Counted from the first letter of the stretch, positions 43,551-50,705 are shown. The stretch: DNA of 59,349 nucleotides from an uncultured Chlorobiaceae bacterium (GCA_903908555.1 CAIVSG010000072.1:1-59349), one strand, 5' to 3'. Numbers and translations are program-made. The notes: generated from the letters alone by a model not told the origin.

Positions 43551-44567
43551 TCAGGGAGTAGTAATCTGATCGAAAACCCCACCGTCACTGAAGTGTATTT
43601 TCTGTGCACTGCGCCAGTTCCCGAATACTTCCTTAAGAGTAAACAGCTTGATGTTCGGGAAGTTTGCTGCATATTTTTTCAGCGCAGCCGCATTTCTTGG
43701 CCGATAGGAGTTTTTTGCGATAATGTCCTGTGCCTCCGGAGTATAAAGGAAGTTCAGATAGGCTTCAGCGGCCTTACGGGTGCCATGTTTATCAACGTTT
43801 TTATCGACAATAGCCACAGGCGGCTCAGCCAGAATGCTGACAGGGGGAAGAACGATTTCATATTGATCCGATCCGAACTCTTTAAGAATCAGGTGAGCCT
43901 CATTTTCCCATGCCAGAAGAACATCGCCAATACCCCTTTGCGTAAAGGTAAGGGTTGAACCCCTGGCTCCCGTATCCAGTACCGGGACATTTTTATATAA
44001 AGCCTTGACAAATTTTTTAGCCTGATCAGTTGAGTTTGTCTGTTTTTGTTTGAAGCCCCATGCCGCCAGGTAGACCCAGCGGGCACCTCCTCCGGTTTTC
44101 GGGTTTGGTGTTATAACCGATACACCCGGCTTTACAACGTCATCCCAGCTCCTGATCTGTTTCGGATTTCCCTTGCGCACAACAAAAACGATTGTAGAGG
44201 TATATGGAGTGCTGTTATTGGGCAATCTTTTCTGCCAGTTTGGATCGAGAAGTTTGCTGTCGGCAATGGCATCAATGTCATTGGCAAGAGCAAGAGTGAC
44301 CACATCGGCTTCAAGTCCGTCAATAATGGCACGTGCCTGTTTACCGGAACCGCCGTGTGACTGGTTGATTGTCACAGTCTGGCCCGTTTTCTGTAACCAG
44401 TACTTTGCAAAAGCAGCATTTTCACTCTGATAGAGTTCCCTCGTAGGGTCATACGATACATTCAGCAGAGTAACATTTCCTGCGGCCTCTGCCAGAGTGA
44501 CCGGAAGTCCGGAGGTGAGAAAAAGCACACCGAACAGCGTAAATTTTTTTATCCAGTCATGACTCAC
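43551..44567 (-). CDS. sbp: Sulfate/thiosulfate ABC transporter substrate-binding protein
   Basis: 338 residues. A signal peptide ends near [10 protein letters not shown]. Family marks: [13 protein letters not shown] at the mature N-terminus, [28 protein letters not shown] and [21 protein letters not shown]. Binds sulfate or thiosulfate in the periplasm for a CysTWA-type importer. No permease or ATPase genes are adjacent here, so it is an orphan binding protein or its partners lie elsewhere. Its upstream region holds TACC-N8-GGTA like that of the cysteine leaders. Confidence 0.92.
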   Translation of the reverse strand: MSHDWIKKFTLFGVLFLTSGLPVTLAEAAGNVTLLNVSYDPTRELYQSENAAFAKYWLQKTGQTVTINQSHGGSGKQARAIIDGLEADVVTLALANDIDAIADSKLLDPNWQKRLPNNSTPYTSTIVFVVRKGNPKQIRSWDDVVKPGVSVITPNPKTGGGARWVYLAAWGFKQKQTNSTDQAKKFVKALYKNVPVLDTGARGSTLTFTQRGIGDVLLAWENEAHLILKEFGSDQYEIVLPPVSILAEPPVAIVDKNVDKHGTRKAAEAYLNFLYTPEAQDIIAKNSYRPRNAAALKKYAANFPNIKLFTLKEVFGNWRSAQKIHFSDGGVFDQITTP

Positions 44568-44651
44568 AGCTTTCTCCTTCTCTTATTGTTTAACGACCAA
44601 CTGGTAATAAAGCTCAATATTGGTAAGGCTTCCAAGCGTATACCATAAAAA

Positions 44652-44667
44652 TACCATAAACAAGGTA
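44652..44667. promoter_or_regulatory. TACC-N8-GGTA palindrome, sbp upstream region
   Basis: TACC-ATAAACAA-GGTA, 85 bp upstream of the minus-strand sbp start and shared with the divergent OsmC gene. Same spacing as the sites before leaders B, C and D. Confidence 0.6.
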
Positions 44668-44698
44668 TGGTGTTCACTGGCGCGCCCAGGCTACTCTC

Positions 44699-44723
44699 TA
44701 TGCGGTATACATATTACCGCATA
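44699..44723. promoter_or_regulatory. Perfect 25-bp palindrome TATGCGGTA-N7-TACCGCATA
   Basis: Perfect 9-bp arms, followed by GAAGGGATTT as in the dispersed elements b, c and d (core GGTAT-N5-ATGCC then GGGATTT). It lies 133 bp before the OsmC ATG in the divergent sbp/OsmC gap. Confidence 0.7.
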
Positions 44724-44855
44724 GAAGGGATTTACTTTGAGTTGACCCTGTCGGATATTAAAGAGGTGAAATCCTGAAAGATTTATTTGAGGGATACCTC
44801 AATCCACTCACCAATAGAATTTTTTTCCTCTTTAACCTAAAAAGGAAACACATAC

Positions 44856-45305
44856 ATGAGCAATTACCTGACATTCTCGACAAACGGGGCCAGCGAGAGC
44901 GCTACAAAGTTTGTGGCAAATTCACGAACATTCAGTTTCATTGTTGATGAACCGCCAACGCTGGGGGGGACTGATCATGGCGCAAATCCTGTAGAGTATT
45001 TGCTGGCAGGCTTTGCAGGGTGCTTAAATGTTGTGGCGCATTTAGTGGCCAAAGAACAGGGTATTAATCTTAAATCCCTGAAGATCAGTGTTGATGGAGA
45101 TATCAATCCTGCAAGACTGCTCGGATTGTCAACTGACGACCGTGCAGGTTTTCAGAGTCTTCGGGTACACTTGATTCCCGATACTGATGCTACGCATGTT
45201 GAGCTTAAAAAGTGGCTTGAAACAGTGGAGGATAGATGCCCTGTAAGAGATAACCTTGCAAACCATACTCCATTGCATCTTGGCGTACAGCTTGTTCCCG
45301 CGTAA
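44856..45305 (+). CDS. OsmC/Ohr-family protein
   Basis: 149 residues with the two OsmC cysteines in LLAGFAGCLNVVAHL (Cys54) and VEDRCPVRDNL (Cys~128). Such proteins reduce organic hydroperoxides or handle reactive sulfur species through a thiol. AAAGGAAAC precedes the ATG. It is divergent from the sulfate-binding gene and shares its upstream palindromes. Confidence 0.88.
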   Translation: MSNYLTFSTNGASESATKFVANSRTFSFIVDEPPTLGGTDHGANPVEYLLAGFAGCLNVVAHLVAKEQGINLKSLKISVDGDINPARLLGLSTDDRAGFQSLRVHLIPDTDATHVELKKWLETVEDRCPVRDNLANHTPLHLGVQLVPA

Positions 45306-45320
45306 CCCAAAATCAATAAT

Positions 45321-45385
45321 CGAATTACGGGATATAAAATGCCGTATAAGAGGTATTTCGAAACCGGCTATTATTGATGACTTTT
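45321..45385 (+). promoter_or_regulatory. Diverged copy of the dispersed element
   Basis: CGAATTACGGGATATAAAAT then GCCGTATAAGAGGTATTTCG and ATTATTGATGACTTTTAATT. It matches the layout of elements b-d loosely and lies about 100 bp before the cold-shock gene. Confidence 0.4.
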
Positions 45386-45440
45386 AATTGTGAAAAAGCA
45401 GGTTGCTCTATGATTTCCAGATAACTAAACAGAATGAGCT

Positions 45441-45650
45441 ATGGCACAAAGTAAAGTCAAATGGTTCAACGATAAAAAAGGCTATGGTTTTATCGTTAAT
45501 CCCGAGGGAGGAGAGGACATTTTTGTTCACTATTCCAACATTGATTCACATCATCGTTTCAAGATTCTCAAGCAGGATGCTAAAGTGCATTTTGAACTTG
45601 ACAATAAAGGGCAACGATTGCAGGCAAAGAAAGTCCGCGAGCTTCCATAA
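45441..45650 (+). CDS. Cold-shock-domain protein
   Basis: 69 residues, a single five-stranded cold-shock domain with RNP1 (KGYGFIV) and RNP2 (IFVHYSNI). It binds single-stranded RNA or DNA and may act as an RNA chaperone or antiterminator. Length is normal. It is preceded by a loose copy of the dispersed element. Confidence 0.9.
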   Translation: MAQSKVKWFNDKKGYGFIVNPEGGEDIFVHYSNIDSHHRFKILKQDAKVHFELDNKGQRLQAKKVRELP

Positions 45651-45722
45651 AAAAAGAAGCTATTTCTCAGGGCTGACAATACTGATGCCTTGATGGTTCG
45701 ATTTCCTGCTATATATTTTGAT

Positions 45723-45911
45723 CTACACCTTTATAATGCTCTCCCCGGGGCATACAGCAGCGCATGCTGGTTCACTATGATGGCCGACGCAGTCGACACA
45801 GAGCGCTTCATTGATGATATAGGTATCCTCTCCGGGAGAAATAGCGTTTACAGGGCATTCTGGTTCGCAGGCTCCGCAAAAAATGCAAGTATCAGTAATA
45901 CGATGTGCCAT
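45723..45911 (-). CDS. 2[4Fe-4S] ferredoxin, Chlorobium/Chromatium type
   Basis: 62 residues with CIFCGACEPECP and CVDCVGHHSEPACAAVCP. The second motif carries the extra insert between the second and third cysteine seen in green and purple sulfur bacterial ferredoxins, which have very low potentials. It can be reduced by the type I reaction centre and can feed ATP-driven activases. Monocistronic on the minus strand. This is one of the strongest taxonomic hints in the window. Confidence 0.93.
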   Translation of the reverse strand: MAHRITDTCIFCGACEPECPVNAISPGEDTYIINEALCVDCVGHHSEPACAAVCPGESIIKV

Positions 45912-46001
45912 AAGATCTTCTTTCTGGTATGATTATTAACATTTTGTCGTACCAGTATGGCATTTCTGGACGTCATTTCATAATTCATATCGACATTAAC
46001 C

Positions 46002-46037
46002 AAAAAGAGCCATCCCTTATGCGAGATGGCTCTTTTT
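46002..46037. terminator. Bidirectional terminator-like hairpin
   Basis: AAAAAGAGCCATC pairs with GATGGCTCTTTTTT around a 9-nt loop, with A and T tails on either side. It lies in the 248-bp gap upstream of the ferredoxin gene and before the DUF1847 gene; no gene is seen here, so it may end an unrecognised small RNA. Confidence 0.7.
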
Positions 46038-46159
46038 TCTTCTGGGTATGCAATAATTAATTCCCTGAAAAAAGCTATGGTTACGGTATTTATAATGACC
46101 GGAACAAGTTGGATATTGCATCTATTCAGTTTTGAGCTAAATAATAAAAGACTATCTCT

Positions 46160-46840
46160 ATGGCATCAAACAAACAGCACAAGAATTCAGCAGGCAAGGC
46201 ACTCAGTTGTTCTGATTGCGGTGTGCCGAATTGTTACAGGGAGGAGAAGAAATATCCTGATTTCTGTCTGACCGAAGCGGTTGAGCCCGCTGAGCTTGAT
46301 GGTATTACCAGCCAATACCGTGGCGATGATCTCGATGCCAGAATAGCAAGGGCTTCCGCTGAAGTTGAAGGCACCTATTATGGCCAGTTGACCCGTGTCG
46401 AGGAGACCATTGCGTTTGCCAATCGTATAGGAGCGAAAAAAATCGGACTTGCAACATGTATAGGTCTTTCAGAAGAAACCAGAATTCTGGTCAAGGTTTT
46501 AAAAATCAACGGACTGGAGCCCTACTCTGTCATTTGCAAAATTGGCGCTGTGGACAAGAGCGAAATCGGAATTGAGGATGAGTTTAAAATCCAGAAGGGG
46601 AGTCATGAATCCATGTGTAATCCCATCCTGCAGGCCCGACTGCTCAACGAACAAAAAACAGATCTGAATGTTATTATTGGATTATGTGTAGGTCACGATT
46701 CGCTTTTTATCAAATATTCAGATGCCCCGGTGACCACACTCATCGCCAAGGACAGGCTGCTGGCACACAATCCTGCAGCTGCACTCTACACAAGTGGATT
46801 TTACTACAAGCGTTTATTTACTGAAGGTCGTAATTTATAA
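46160..46840 (+). CDS. DUF1847 domain protein (Cys-rich, metal-binding)
   Basis: 226 residues. Conserved DUF1847 blocks: LSCSDCGVPNCYREEKKYPDFC near the N-terminus, GLATCIGLSEE, ESMCNPILQARLLNEQ, VIIGLCVGHDSLFIKYSDAP and LAHNPAAALYTSGFY. The many cysteines suggest a metal or iron-sulfur site. Function is unknown; members often lie by redox or sulfur genes. The preceding sequence has no clear ribosome-binding site. Confidence 0.88.
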   Translation: MASNKQHKNSAGKALSCSDCGVPNCYREEKKYPDFCLTEAVEPAELDGITSQYRGDDLDARIARASAEVEGTYYGQLTRVEETIAFANRIGAKKIGLATCIGLSEETRILVKVLKINGLEPYSVICKIGAVDKSEIGIEDEFKIQKGSHESMCNPILQARLLNEQKTDLNVIIGLCVGHDSLFIKYSDAPVTTLIAKDRLLAHNPAAALYTSGFYYKRLFTEGRNL

Positions 46841-46893
46841 GCCTCCTGAAACACACTTTGTAGCTCACTTCTATAACGTTCAACAGTAGAGAC

Positions 46894-48078
46894 GTGCCCC
46901 AAACAAGCCAACGCACAAGCCATTTTACAGAATCGATCATACGGAGAATGACCCGTGTGGCAAACTCCTGTGATGCTGTTAATCTCTCACAGGGGTTTCC
47001 TGATTTTAATCCTCCTGAAGCACTGCTTGCTGCTGCTGAGAAAGCCGGGAGAGAGGGGCCGCATCAGTATGCAGTGACGTGGGGCGCGCCGAACTTCAGG
47101 AGTGCTTTCGCCCGCAAACAATCTCGATTCATGGGTATTCCAATTGACCCTGAAAGCAATGTGGTTGTCACCTGCGGCAGTACGGAGGCGATGATGGCAG
47201 CCATGATGACGGCATGCAATCCGGGTGACAAGGTTGTGATATTCTCTCCCTTCTATGAAAATTACACCGCCGACACCATCCTGACCGGAGCTATTCCGGT
47301 CTATGTCCCGTTGCGTCCACCCGAGTTTGCCTTTGATCCAGAAGAACTTCGGCAGGCTTTCGAGCTGCATCGTCCAAAAGCATTGATTCTCTGCAATCCT
47401 GGCAACCCGACAGGCAAAGTGTTTTCAAAGAGTGAACTGGAACTCATTGCCGCTCTCGCCTGTGAGTTTGATGCATTTGTCATTACGGACGAGGTCTATG
47501 AGCATATTGTGTACGCTCCAAACGTCCATATAAGCATAGCAACACTTCCCGGGATGTTTGAGCGGACAATAACGTGCAGCTCGCTTTCAAAAACCTACTC
47601 AATCACTGGATGGCGACTGGGGACGGTGGTGGCGGCACCTCAAGTTATTGATGCTATCCGTAAGGTGCACGACTTTTTGACGGTCGGAGCTGCTGCACCT
47701 CTTCAGGAAGCAGCCGTTACCGCGCTTGAGTTTGCGGATTCCTATTATCTGGAGATCCAGGCAAGTTACACTGCCAAAAGGGATATTTTTCTCGGCTGGC
47801 TCCGCAAGGCAGGACTCTCCTATACGACTCCCCAGGGAGCTTACTATGTGATGGTAGATGTCTCTGAATTTGGTGTTTCAGATGACCTCGCATTCTGTGA
47901 GTGGCTGGCACGCAAGGTCGGAGTTGCAGCAGTTCCGGGATCAAGTTTTTTCCGTGAACCCGTTCATAACCTCATAAGGTTTCATTTTGCCAAACAGCCC
48001 GAAACCCTCAATGCCGCCGGCGAGCGTTTACTAAAGTTACGCTCTCATGCCAAAAGCTTCATAAATGAAGTTCATTAA
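46894..48078 (+). CDS. Class I/II PLP-dependent aminotransferase
   Basis: 394 residues from GTG 46894. CNPGNPTGKVFS (~165) and SSLSKTYSITGWRLG (PLP Lys ~230) mark the fold-type I family, and TDEVYEHI holds the PLP-ring Asp. Related to the aspartate/aromatic or methionine-type aminotransferases (AspB/YbdL-like); the exact substrate cannot be told. The last 20 bp overlap the convergent toxin gene. Confidence 0.88.
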   Translation: MPQTSQRTSHFTESIIRRMTRVANSCDAVNLSQGFPDFNPPEALLAAAEKAGREGPHQYAVTWGAPNFRSAFARKQSRFMGIPIDPESNVVVTCGSTEAMMAAMMTACNPGDKVVIFSPFYENYTADTILTGAIPVYVPLRPPEFAFDPEELRQAFELHRPKALILCNPGNPTGKVFSKSELELIAALACEFDAFVITDEVYEHIVYAPNVHISIATLPGMFERTITCSSLSKTYSITGWRLGTVVAAPQVIDAIRKVHDFLTVGAAAPLQEAAVTALEFADSYYLEIQASYTAKRDIFLGWLRKAGLSYTTPQGAYYVMVDVSEFGVSDDLAFCEWLARKVGVAAVPGSSFFREPVHNLIRFHFAKQPETLNAAGERLLKLRSHAKSFINEVH

Positions 48079-48355
48079 TACGGAGTAAACGGTGTCCTTG
48101 AAAAATGGTAAGAATTTCAATACGTAGAGAAGTGCGTCTATAAACTATCCGGTACTTCTCGACCAGTAATTCTCTGATTTCAGGATGAGAAAGTTCTGGA
48201 ACAACTCTTCCCATATTCGGAAATGACTGAATCAAATCGCCTTTCTCAAGAAGAATATCAATAAAAGCTGAAGCCCTTTCTGGGTTATCCTGACTAATAA
48301 ACTCCTCAATCTCTTCAAGTTTTTTGACAGCTTCGCTTGTCCAGACGACCTTCAT
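48059..48355 (-). CDS. ParE/RelE-family toxin
   Basis: 98 residues with the RelE/ParE layout: VVWTSEAVKKLEEIEEFI helix hairpin, PNMGRVVPEL and the C-terminal strands YRIVYRR and ILTIFQGHRLL. It overlaps its antitoxin by 4 bp. The family either cuts mRNA or poisons gyrase; sequence alone does not decide. Its 3' end overlaps the aminotransferase in convergent orientation. Confidence 0.88.
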   Translation of the reverse strand: MKVVWTSEAVKKLEEIEEFISQDNPERASAFIDILLEKGDLIQSFPNMGRVVPELSHPEIRELLVEKYRIVYRRTSLRIEILTIFQGHRLLRINELHL

Positions 48356-48642
48356 TGTTTTCTGGAGGTTTTTTTCGTGGCAAGCATCGCTCTTACCTCC
48401 TCTTTTCCATACACTTCCCCTGATTCTGCTGCAGCCAAGCCGCGTTCAACCGATTCAGTAAATTGTTTACGGTAAGCCAGGGCATCATATTCAGCAGGCG
48501 AAAGAAGCACTCCCGCCGGCCGGCCATTTTGGGTAATGATCAAAGGCTGGCCTGTAGCCTGAACCTTTTTCAAGCAGGAAGAGATTCCTGCCTTAAACTC
48601 ACCCAGAGGAATGATATCGCTTGAGATATGGATGGTTTTCAT
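48352..48642 (-). CDS. Phd/YefM-family antitoxin
   Basis: 96 residues. The N-terminal DNA-binding part shows IPLGEFKAGISSCLKKVQAT, then PLIITQNGRPAGVLLSPAEYD, typical of Phd/YefM. The C-terminal part (KEEVRAMLATKKTSRK) would neutralise the toxin. First gene of the pair; a palindromic operator lies just upstream. Confidence 0.9.
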   Translation of the reverse strand: MKTIHISSDIIPLGEFKAGISSCLKKVQATGQPLIITQNGRPAGVLLSPAEYDALAYRKQFTESVERGLAAAESGEVYGKEEVRAMLATKKTSRKQ

Positions 48643-48653
48643 AAAAGTAGTCG

Positions 48654-48667
48654 ATTAAGGCCTTAAT
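48654..48667. promoter_or_regulatory. Palindromic operator of the toxin-antitoxin pair
   Basis: ATTAAGGCCTTAAT is a perfect 14-bp palindrome 12 bp upstream of the antitoxin start, where Phd/YefM proteins usually bind to repress their own operon. Confidence 0.7.
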
Positions 48668-48816
48668 TTAATCCCTTTTTCAGTACTGAATATAGCTATT
48701 CTTTTCTTGAAACTGCCATGAATACCAAGTGAAAACCAGAAAACAAGTTTCCCCCCTGACTGCCAGCCACGTTCCCCCTTTTTTCCCTTGAATTGAGCAG
48801 AATACGGTCGTTTTCT

Positions 48817-48834
48817 ATACCATATTCATGGTAT
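48817..48834. promoter_or_regulatory. TACC-N8-GGTA palindrome, leader D
   Basis: ATACCAT-ATTC-ATGGTAT, the best palindrome of the TACC-N8-GGTA set (48818-48833), 91 nt upstream of the leader D ATG. A second GGTATA half-site follows at 48840. Confidence 0.65.
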
Positions 48835-48908
48835 TTTTATGGTATATGCTTGTAAATAAACAAGATAAAAGCCTCATTGTTAACAATCGAAATACAAATG
48901 ACACTCGT

Positions 48909-49013
48909 ATGAATGCTCAAGACTTATTCAATAAAGGACTTTTCAGCACGTCATCATGCTGTTGTTGTCTCTTTGTGGATGCTGATATATCGGATCCCGG
49001 ATTAATGACATAG
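48909..49013 (+). CDS. Cysteine leader peptide D (34 aa, CCCC)
   Basis: ATG to TAG, 34 codons beginning MNAQDLFNKGLFSTSSCCCC and continuing LFVDADISD. The Cys codons are TGC TGT TGT TGT at 48957-48968. It is longer and otherwise unlike leaders B and C, but has the same order: Cys run, stop codon, hairpin, terminator, structural gene. Confidence 0.65.
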   Translation: MNAQDLFNKGLFSTSSCCCCLFVDADISDPGLMT

Positions 49014-49015
49014 AT

Positions 49016-49031
49016 GCCCTGTTGATTGGGG
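49016..49031 (+). promoter_or_regulatory. Hairpin 1 after leader D
   Basis: GCCC-TGTTGATT-GGGC immediately after the leader stop codon, in the same position as the ACTTGA/TCAAGT hairpins after leaders A-C but with a different sequence. Confidence 0.55.
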
Positions 49032-49042
49032 CGGAATATTTC

Positions 49043-49077
49043 AAAGCCGGCTTTCAATATTAGAGCCGGCTTTTTTT
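49043..49077 (+). terminator. Intrinsic terminator/attenuator D
   Basis: AAAGCCGGCT pairs with AGCCGGCTTT followed by a T run, 65 bp upstream of the porin ATG. No convincing antiterminator pairing was found here. Confidence 0.85.
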
Positions 49078-49141
49078 ATGAAATTTTTTTCCTGAACACA
49101 TAACACACTACACTACAACCAATAAAAAGGAGTACAGTAAA

Positions 49142-50239
49142 ATGAAAAAGATGTTTTCACTAGCTGCGATGTTCGCAGTTCTCTCATACGCATCACCGGC
49201 TTCGGCTGAAGTAACGCTCAATGGTGAAGTTGGTTTGCGTCTTAGAAACGATTTCGGTAATTCGACAACAACTGCCGGTGCCAGAACAGTGACCGAAGAC
49301 CAGTATTTCCAGTACCGTGTTCGTCTGAAACCTTCAGCTGATCTTGGCGAAGGCTACTTTGTTAAGGCATTGTTTCAGGACGAAGGTGTTGCTGGAGCCT
49401 GGCGTGGTTTAGGGACTACCGGGGCAACTGCTAACAACACGGAACAATATTCGATAACGGCCTCGCAGTTTTACTTTGGACATGGCGATGCATGCAGCCA
49501 TTGGGTTGCCGGTCGTATTCCGCTCGGTAGTTTTGACAACCCTATTCTGGATCTGACTCTTTATGCAATTCCAGGTACCGGCCCTCAAGGAACAAAACTC
49601 TATGCGGTTGATACTCCGATTTCCACAAATCATTTTGACCGTCTATTGGGTTTTAATTATGGCACAAAGATCGGTGACGGTGATTTTAATGCTGTTGTTG
49701 TTAATTTTGACAACGTTTCGACAACCACTGCCGATAAAGGGCTTTTAAACGACGGGTACGGTTTCACTGCTAACTATAAGACCAATATTGGTGATGTAAC
49801 TATTGTTCCACAGGGCTTTATAACCTTGACTCATCTTGCCGATGGTCGTTCTCCTTACTCCTTTGGTACTCAGGCCTTCATTCCTGCAGGGAAATCCAAA
49901 GTTTCTCTCAGCGGATTCTATACCGGAGACAGTAATACCATTCCGAAGACGACGACAAAGATTGATTATAGCGGTTATATCTTCAGGGTTAAAGGTGAAT
50001 CCGGTCCGGTTCTTGCCTGGATAGATTACAACAGAACCAAAGACAATGCAGGCGCTACTACGTACAACAATACCTTTGTCTGGGCGCAGTATCTCATTAA
50101 GGTGCAGGACTCAAATAAAGGAACCTTCTCCCTGCAGCCGACAATCAGGTACCGTGCCTCTGGTTCAAAGACCGATGCAGGTCTCTCAACATCGAACGAT
50201 CTGTTCCGTGGAGAGCTCTACGCAACGGTAAGCTTCTAA
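49142..50239 (+). CDS. Outer-membrane porin
   Basis: 365 residues, with AAAAAGGAGT before the ATG. Signal peptide MKKMFSLAAMFAVLSYASPASAE has a clean Ala-x-Ala site. The mature part alternates polar and hydrophobic residues (EVTLNGEVGLRLRNDF, DQYFQYRVRLKPSADL, WVAGRIPLG) and ends in an aromatic residue (RGELYATVSF), as for a beta-barrel porin. Set behind leader D, so its level should follow cysteine supply if the attenuation model holds. Confidence 0.85.
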   Translation: MKKMFSLAAMFAVLSYASPASAEVTLNGEVGLRLRNDFGNSTTTAGARTVTEDQYFQYRVRLKPSADLGEGYFVKALFQDEGVAGAWRGLGTTGATANNTEQYSITASQFYFGHGDACSHWVAGRIPLGSFDNPILDLTLYAIPGTGPQGTKLYAVDTPISTNHFDRLLGFNYGTKIGDGDFNAVVVNFDNVSTTTADKGLLNDGYGFTANYKTNIGDVTIVPQGFITLTHLADGRSPYSFGTQAFIPAGKSKVSLSGFYTGDSNTIPKTTTKIDYSGYIFRVKGESGPVLAWIDYNRTKDNAGATTYNNTFVWAQYLIKVQDSNKGTFSLQPTIRYRASGSKTDAGLSTSNDLFRGELYATVSF

Positions 50240-50252
50240 CGTTTCTCTCCGG

Positions 50253-50336
50253 CATCCGGGCAGCAGTTGTAAAGTCATGTGGGGGCTTTACGGGTGTGTG
50301 TGCATCTTGTTATTAGTGCTGTCCGGATGTTTTTTT
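50253..50336 (+). terminator. Long-loop terminator-like unit 1
   Basis: CATCCGGGCAGC pairs with GCTGTCCGGATG (one G-U) and is followed by seven T. The enclosed ~53 nt hold an inner hairpin GTAAAG/CTTTAC with a G-rich loop. It lies after the porin and directly before the first tRNA. Confidence 0.7.
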
Positions 50337-50338
50337 AT

Positions 50339-50413
50339 GGCGATATGGCTGAGTGGTCTAAGCCAAGGGTCTCTAAAAACTCTGTATCACAAGTTCGAAT
50401 CTTGTTATCGCCT
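50339..50413 (+). tRNA. tRNA-Cys-like gene with CUA anticodon in an 8-nt loop
   Basis: Full cloverleaf: acceptor GGCGATA/TATCGCC, D-stem GGC/GCC with GG in the D-loop, anticodon stem AGGGT/ACTCT, T-arm ACAAG-TTCGAAT-CTTGT, U at position 73, no encoded CCA. The anticodon loop is CTCTAAAA (50371-50378), one base longer than normal, and would present CUA (50373-50375), complementary to UAG, or the quadruplet CUAA. It is a tandem duplicate of the tRNA-Cys downstream. It could be a UAG-reading or frameshifting tRNA, or a degenerate copy. Confidence 0.7.
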
Positions 50414-50446
50414 CAGTTTTTTCAGTATGCCGAAGTGTTTCTCCGG

Positions 50447-50530
50447 CATCCGGGCATCTGTTGTGAAGTCATGTGGGGACTCAAGGGTGTGTGTGTGCAT
50501 CTTATCTTCAGGGCTGCCCGGATGTTTTTT
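50447..50530 (+). terminator. Long-loop terminator-like unit 2
   Basis: CATCCGGGCA pairs perfectly with TGCCCGGATG, followed by six T. It is the second copy of unit 1, with a changed base pair in the stem (G-U to G-C), lying between the two tRNA genes. Confidence 0.7.
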
Positions 50531-50531
50531 A

Positions 50532-50605
50532 GGCGATGTGGGTGAGTGGTCTAAGCCAAGGGTCTGCAAAACTCTTTTTCACAAGTTCGAATCTTGTCAT
50601 CGCCT
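50532..50605 (+). tRNA. tRNA-Cys (GCA)
   Basis: 74 nt. Acceptor GGCGATG/CATCGCC, D-stem GGT/GCC, anticodon stem AGGGT/ACTCT with a normal 7-nt loop CTGCAAA and GCA anticodon at 50566-50568, T-arm ACAAG-TTCGAAT-CTTGT and U73, a cysteine identity base. CCA is not encoded. It would read both UGU and UGC, the codons repeated in the four leaders of this window. Confidence 0.92.
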
Positions 50606-50637
50606 CAGTATTGTTTGTCCAGTTATCTTCCTCCGCA

Positions 50638-50705
50638 CATCCGGGCTGCTGATAAAAAATGTTGTCGGGTGCATTTTTCTTCAGCGCTGTCCGGATGTTT
50701 TTTTT
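50638..50705 (+). terminator. Long-loop terminator-like unit 3
   Basis: CATCCGGGCTGC pairs with GCGCTGTCCGGATG (one G-U, one mismatch), eight T follow. An inner AAAAATG/CATTTTT hairpin is present. Third copy of the unit; it follows tRNA-Cys and meets the convergent DUF4405 gene. Confidence 0.7.

Noticed and set aside
46026-46271. 81-aa ORF upstream of the DUF1847 gene
   Set aside because: Out of frame with DUF1847, starts within the terminator hairpin and has no recognisable features.
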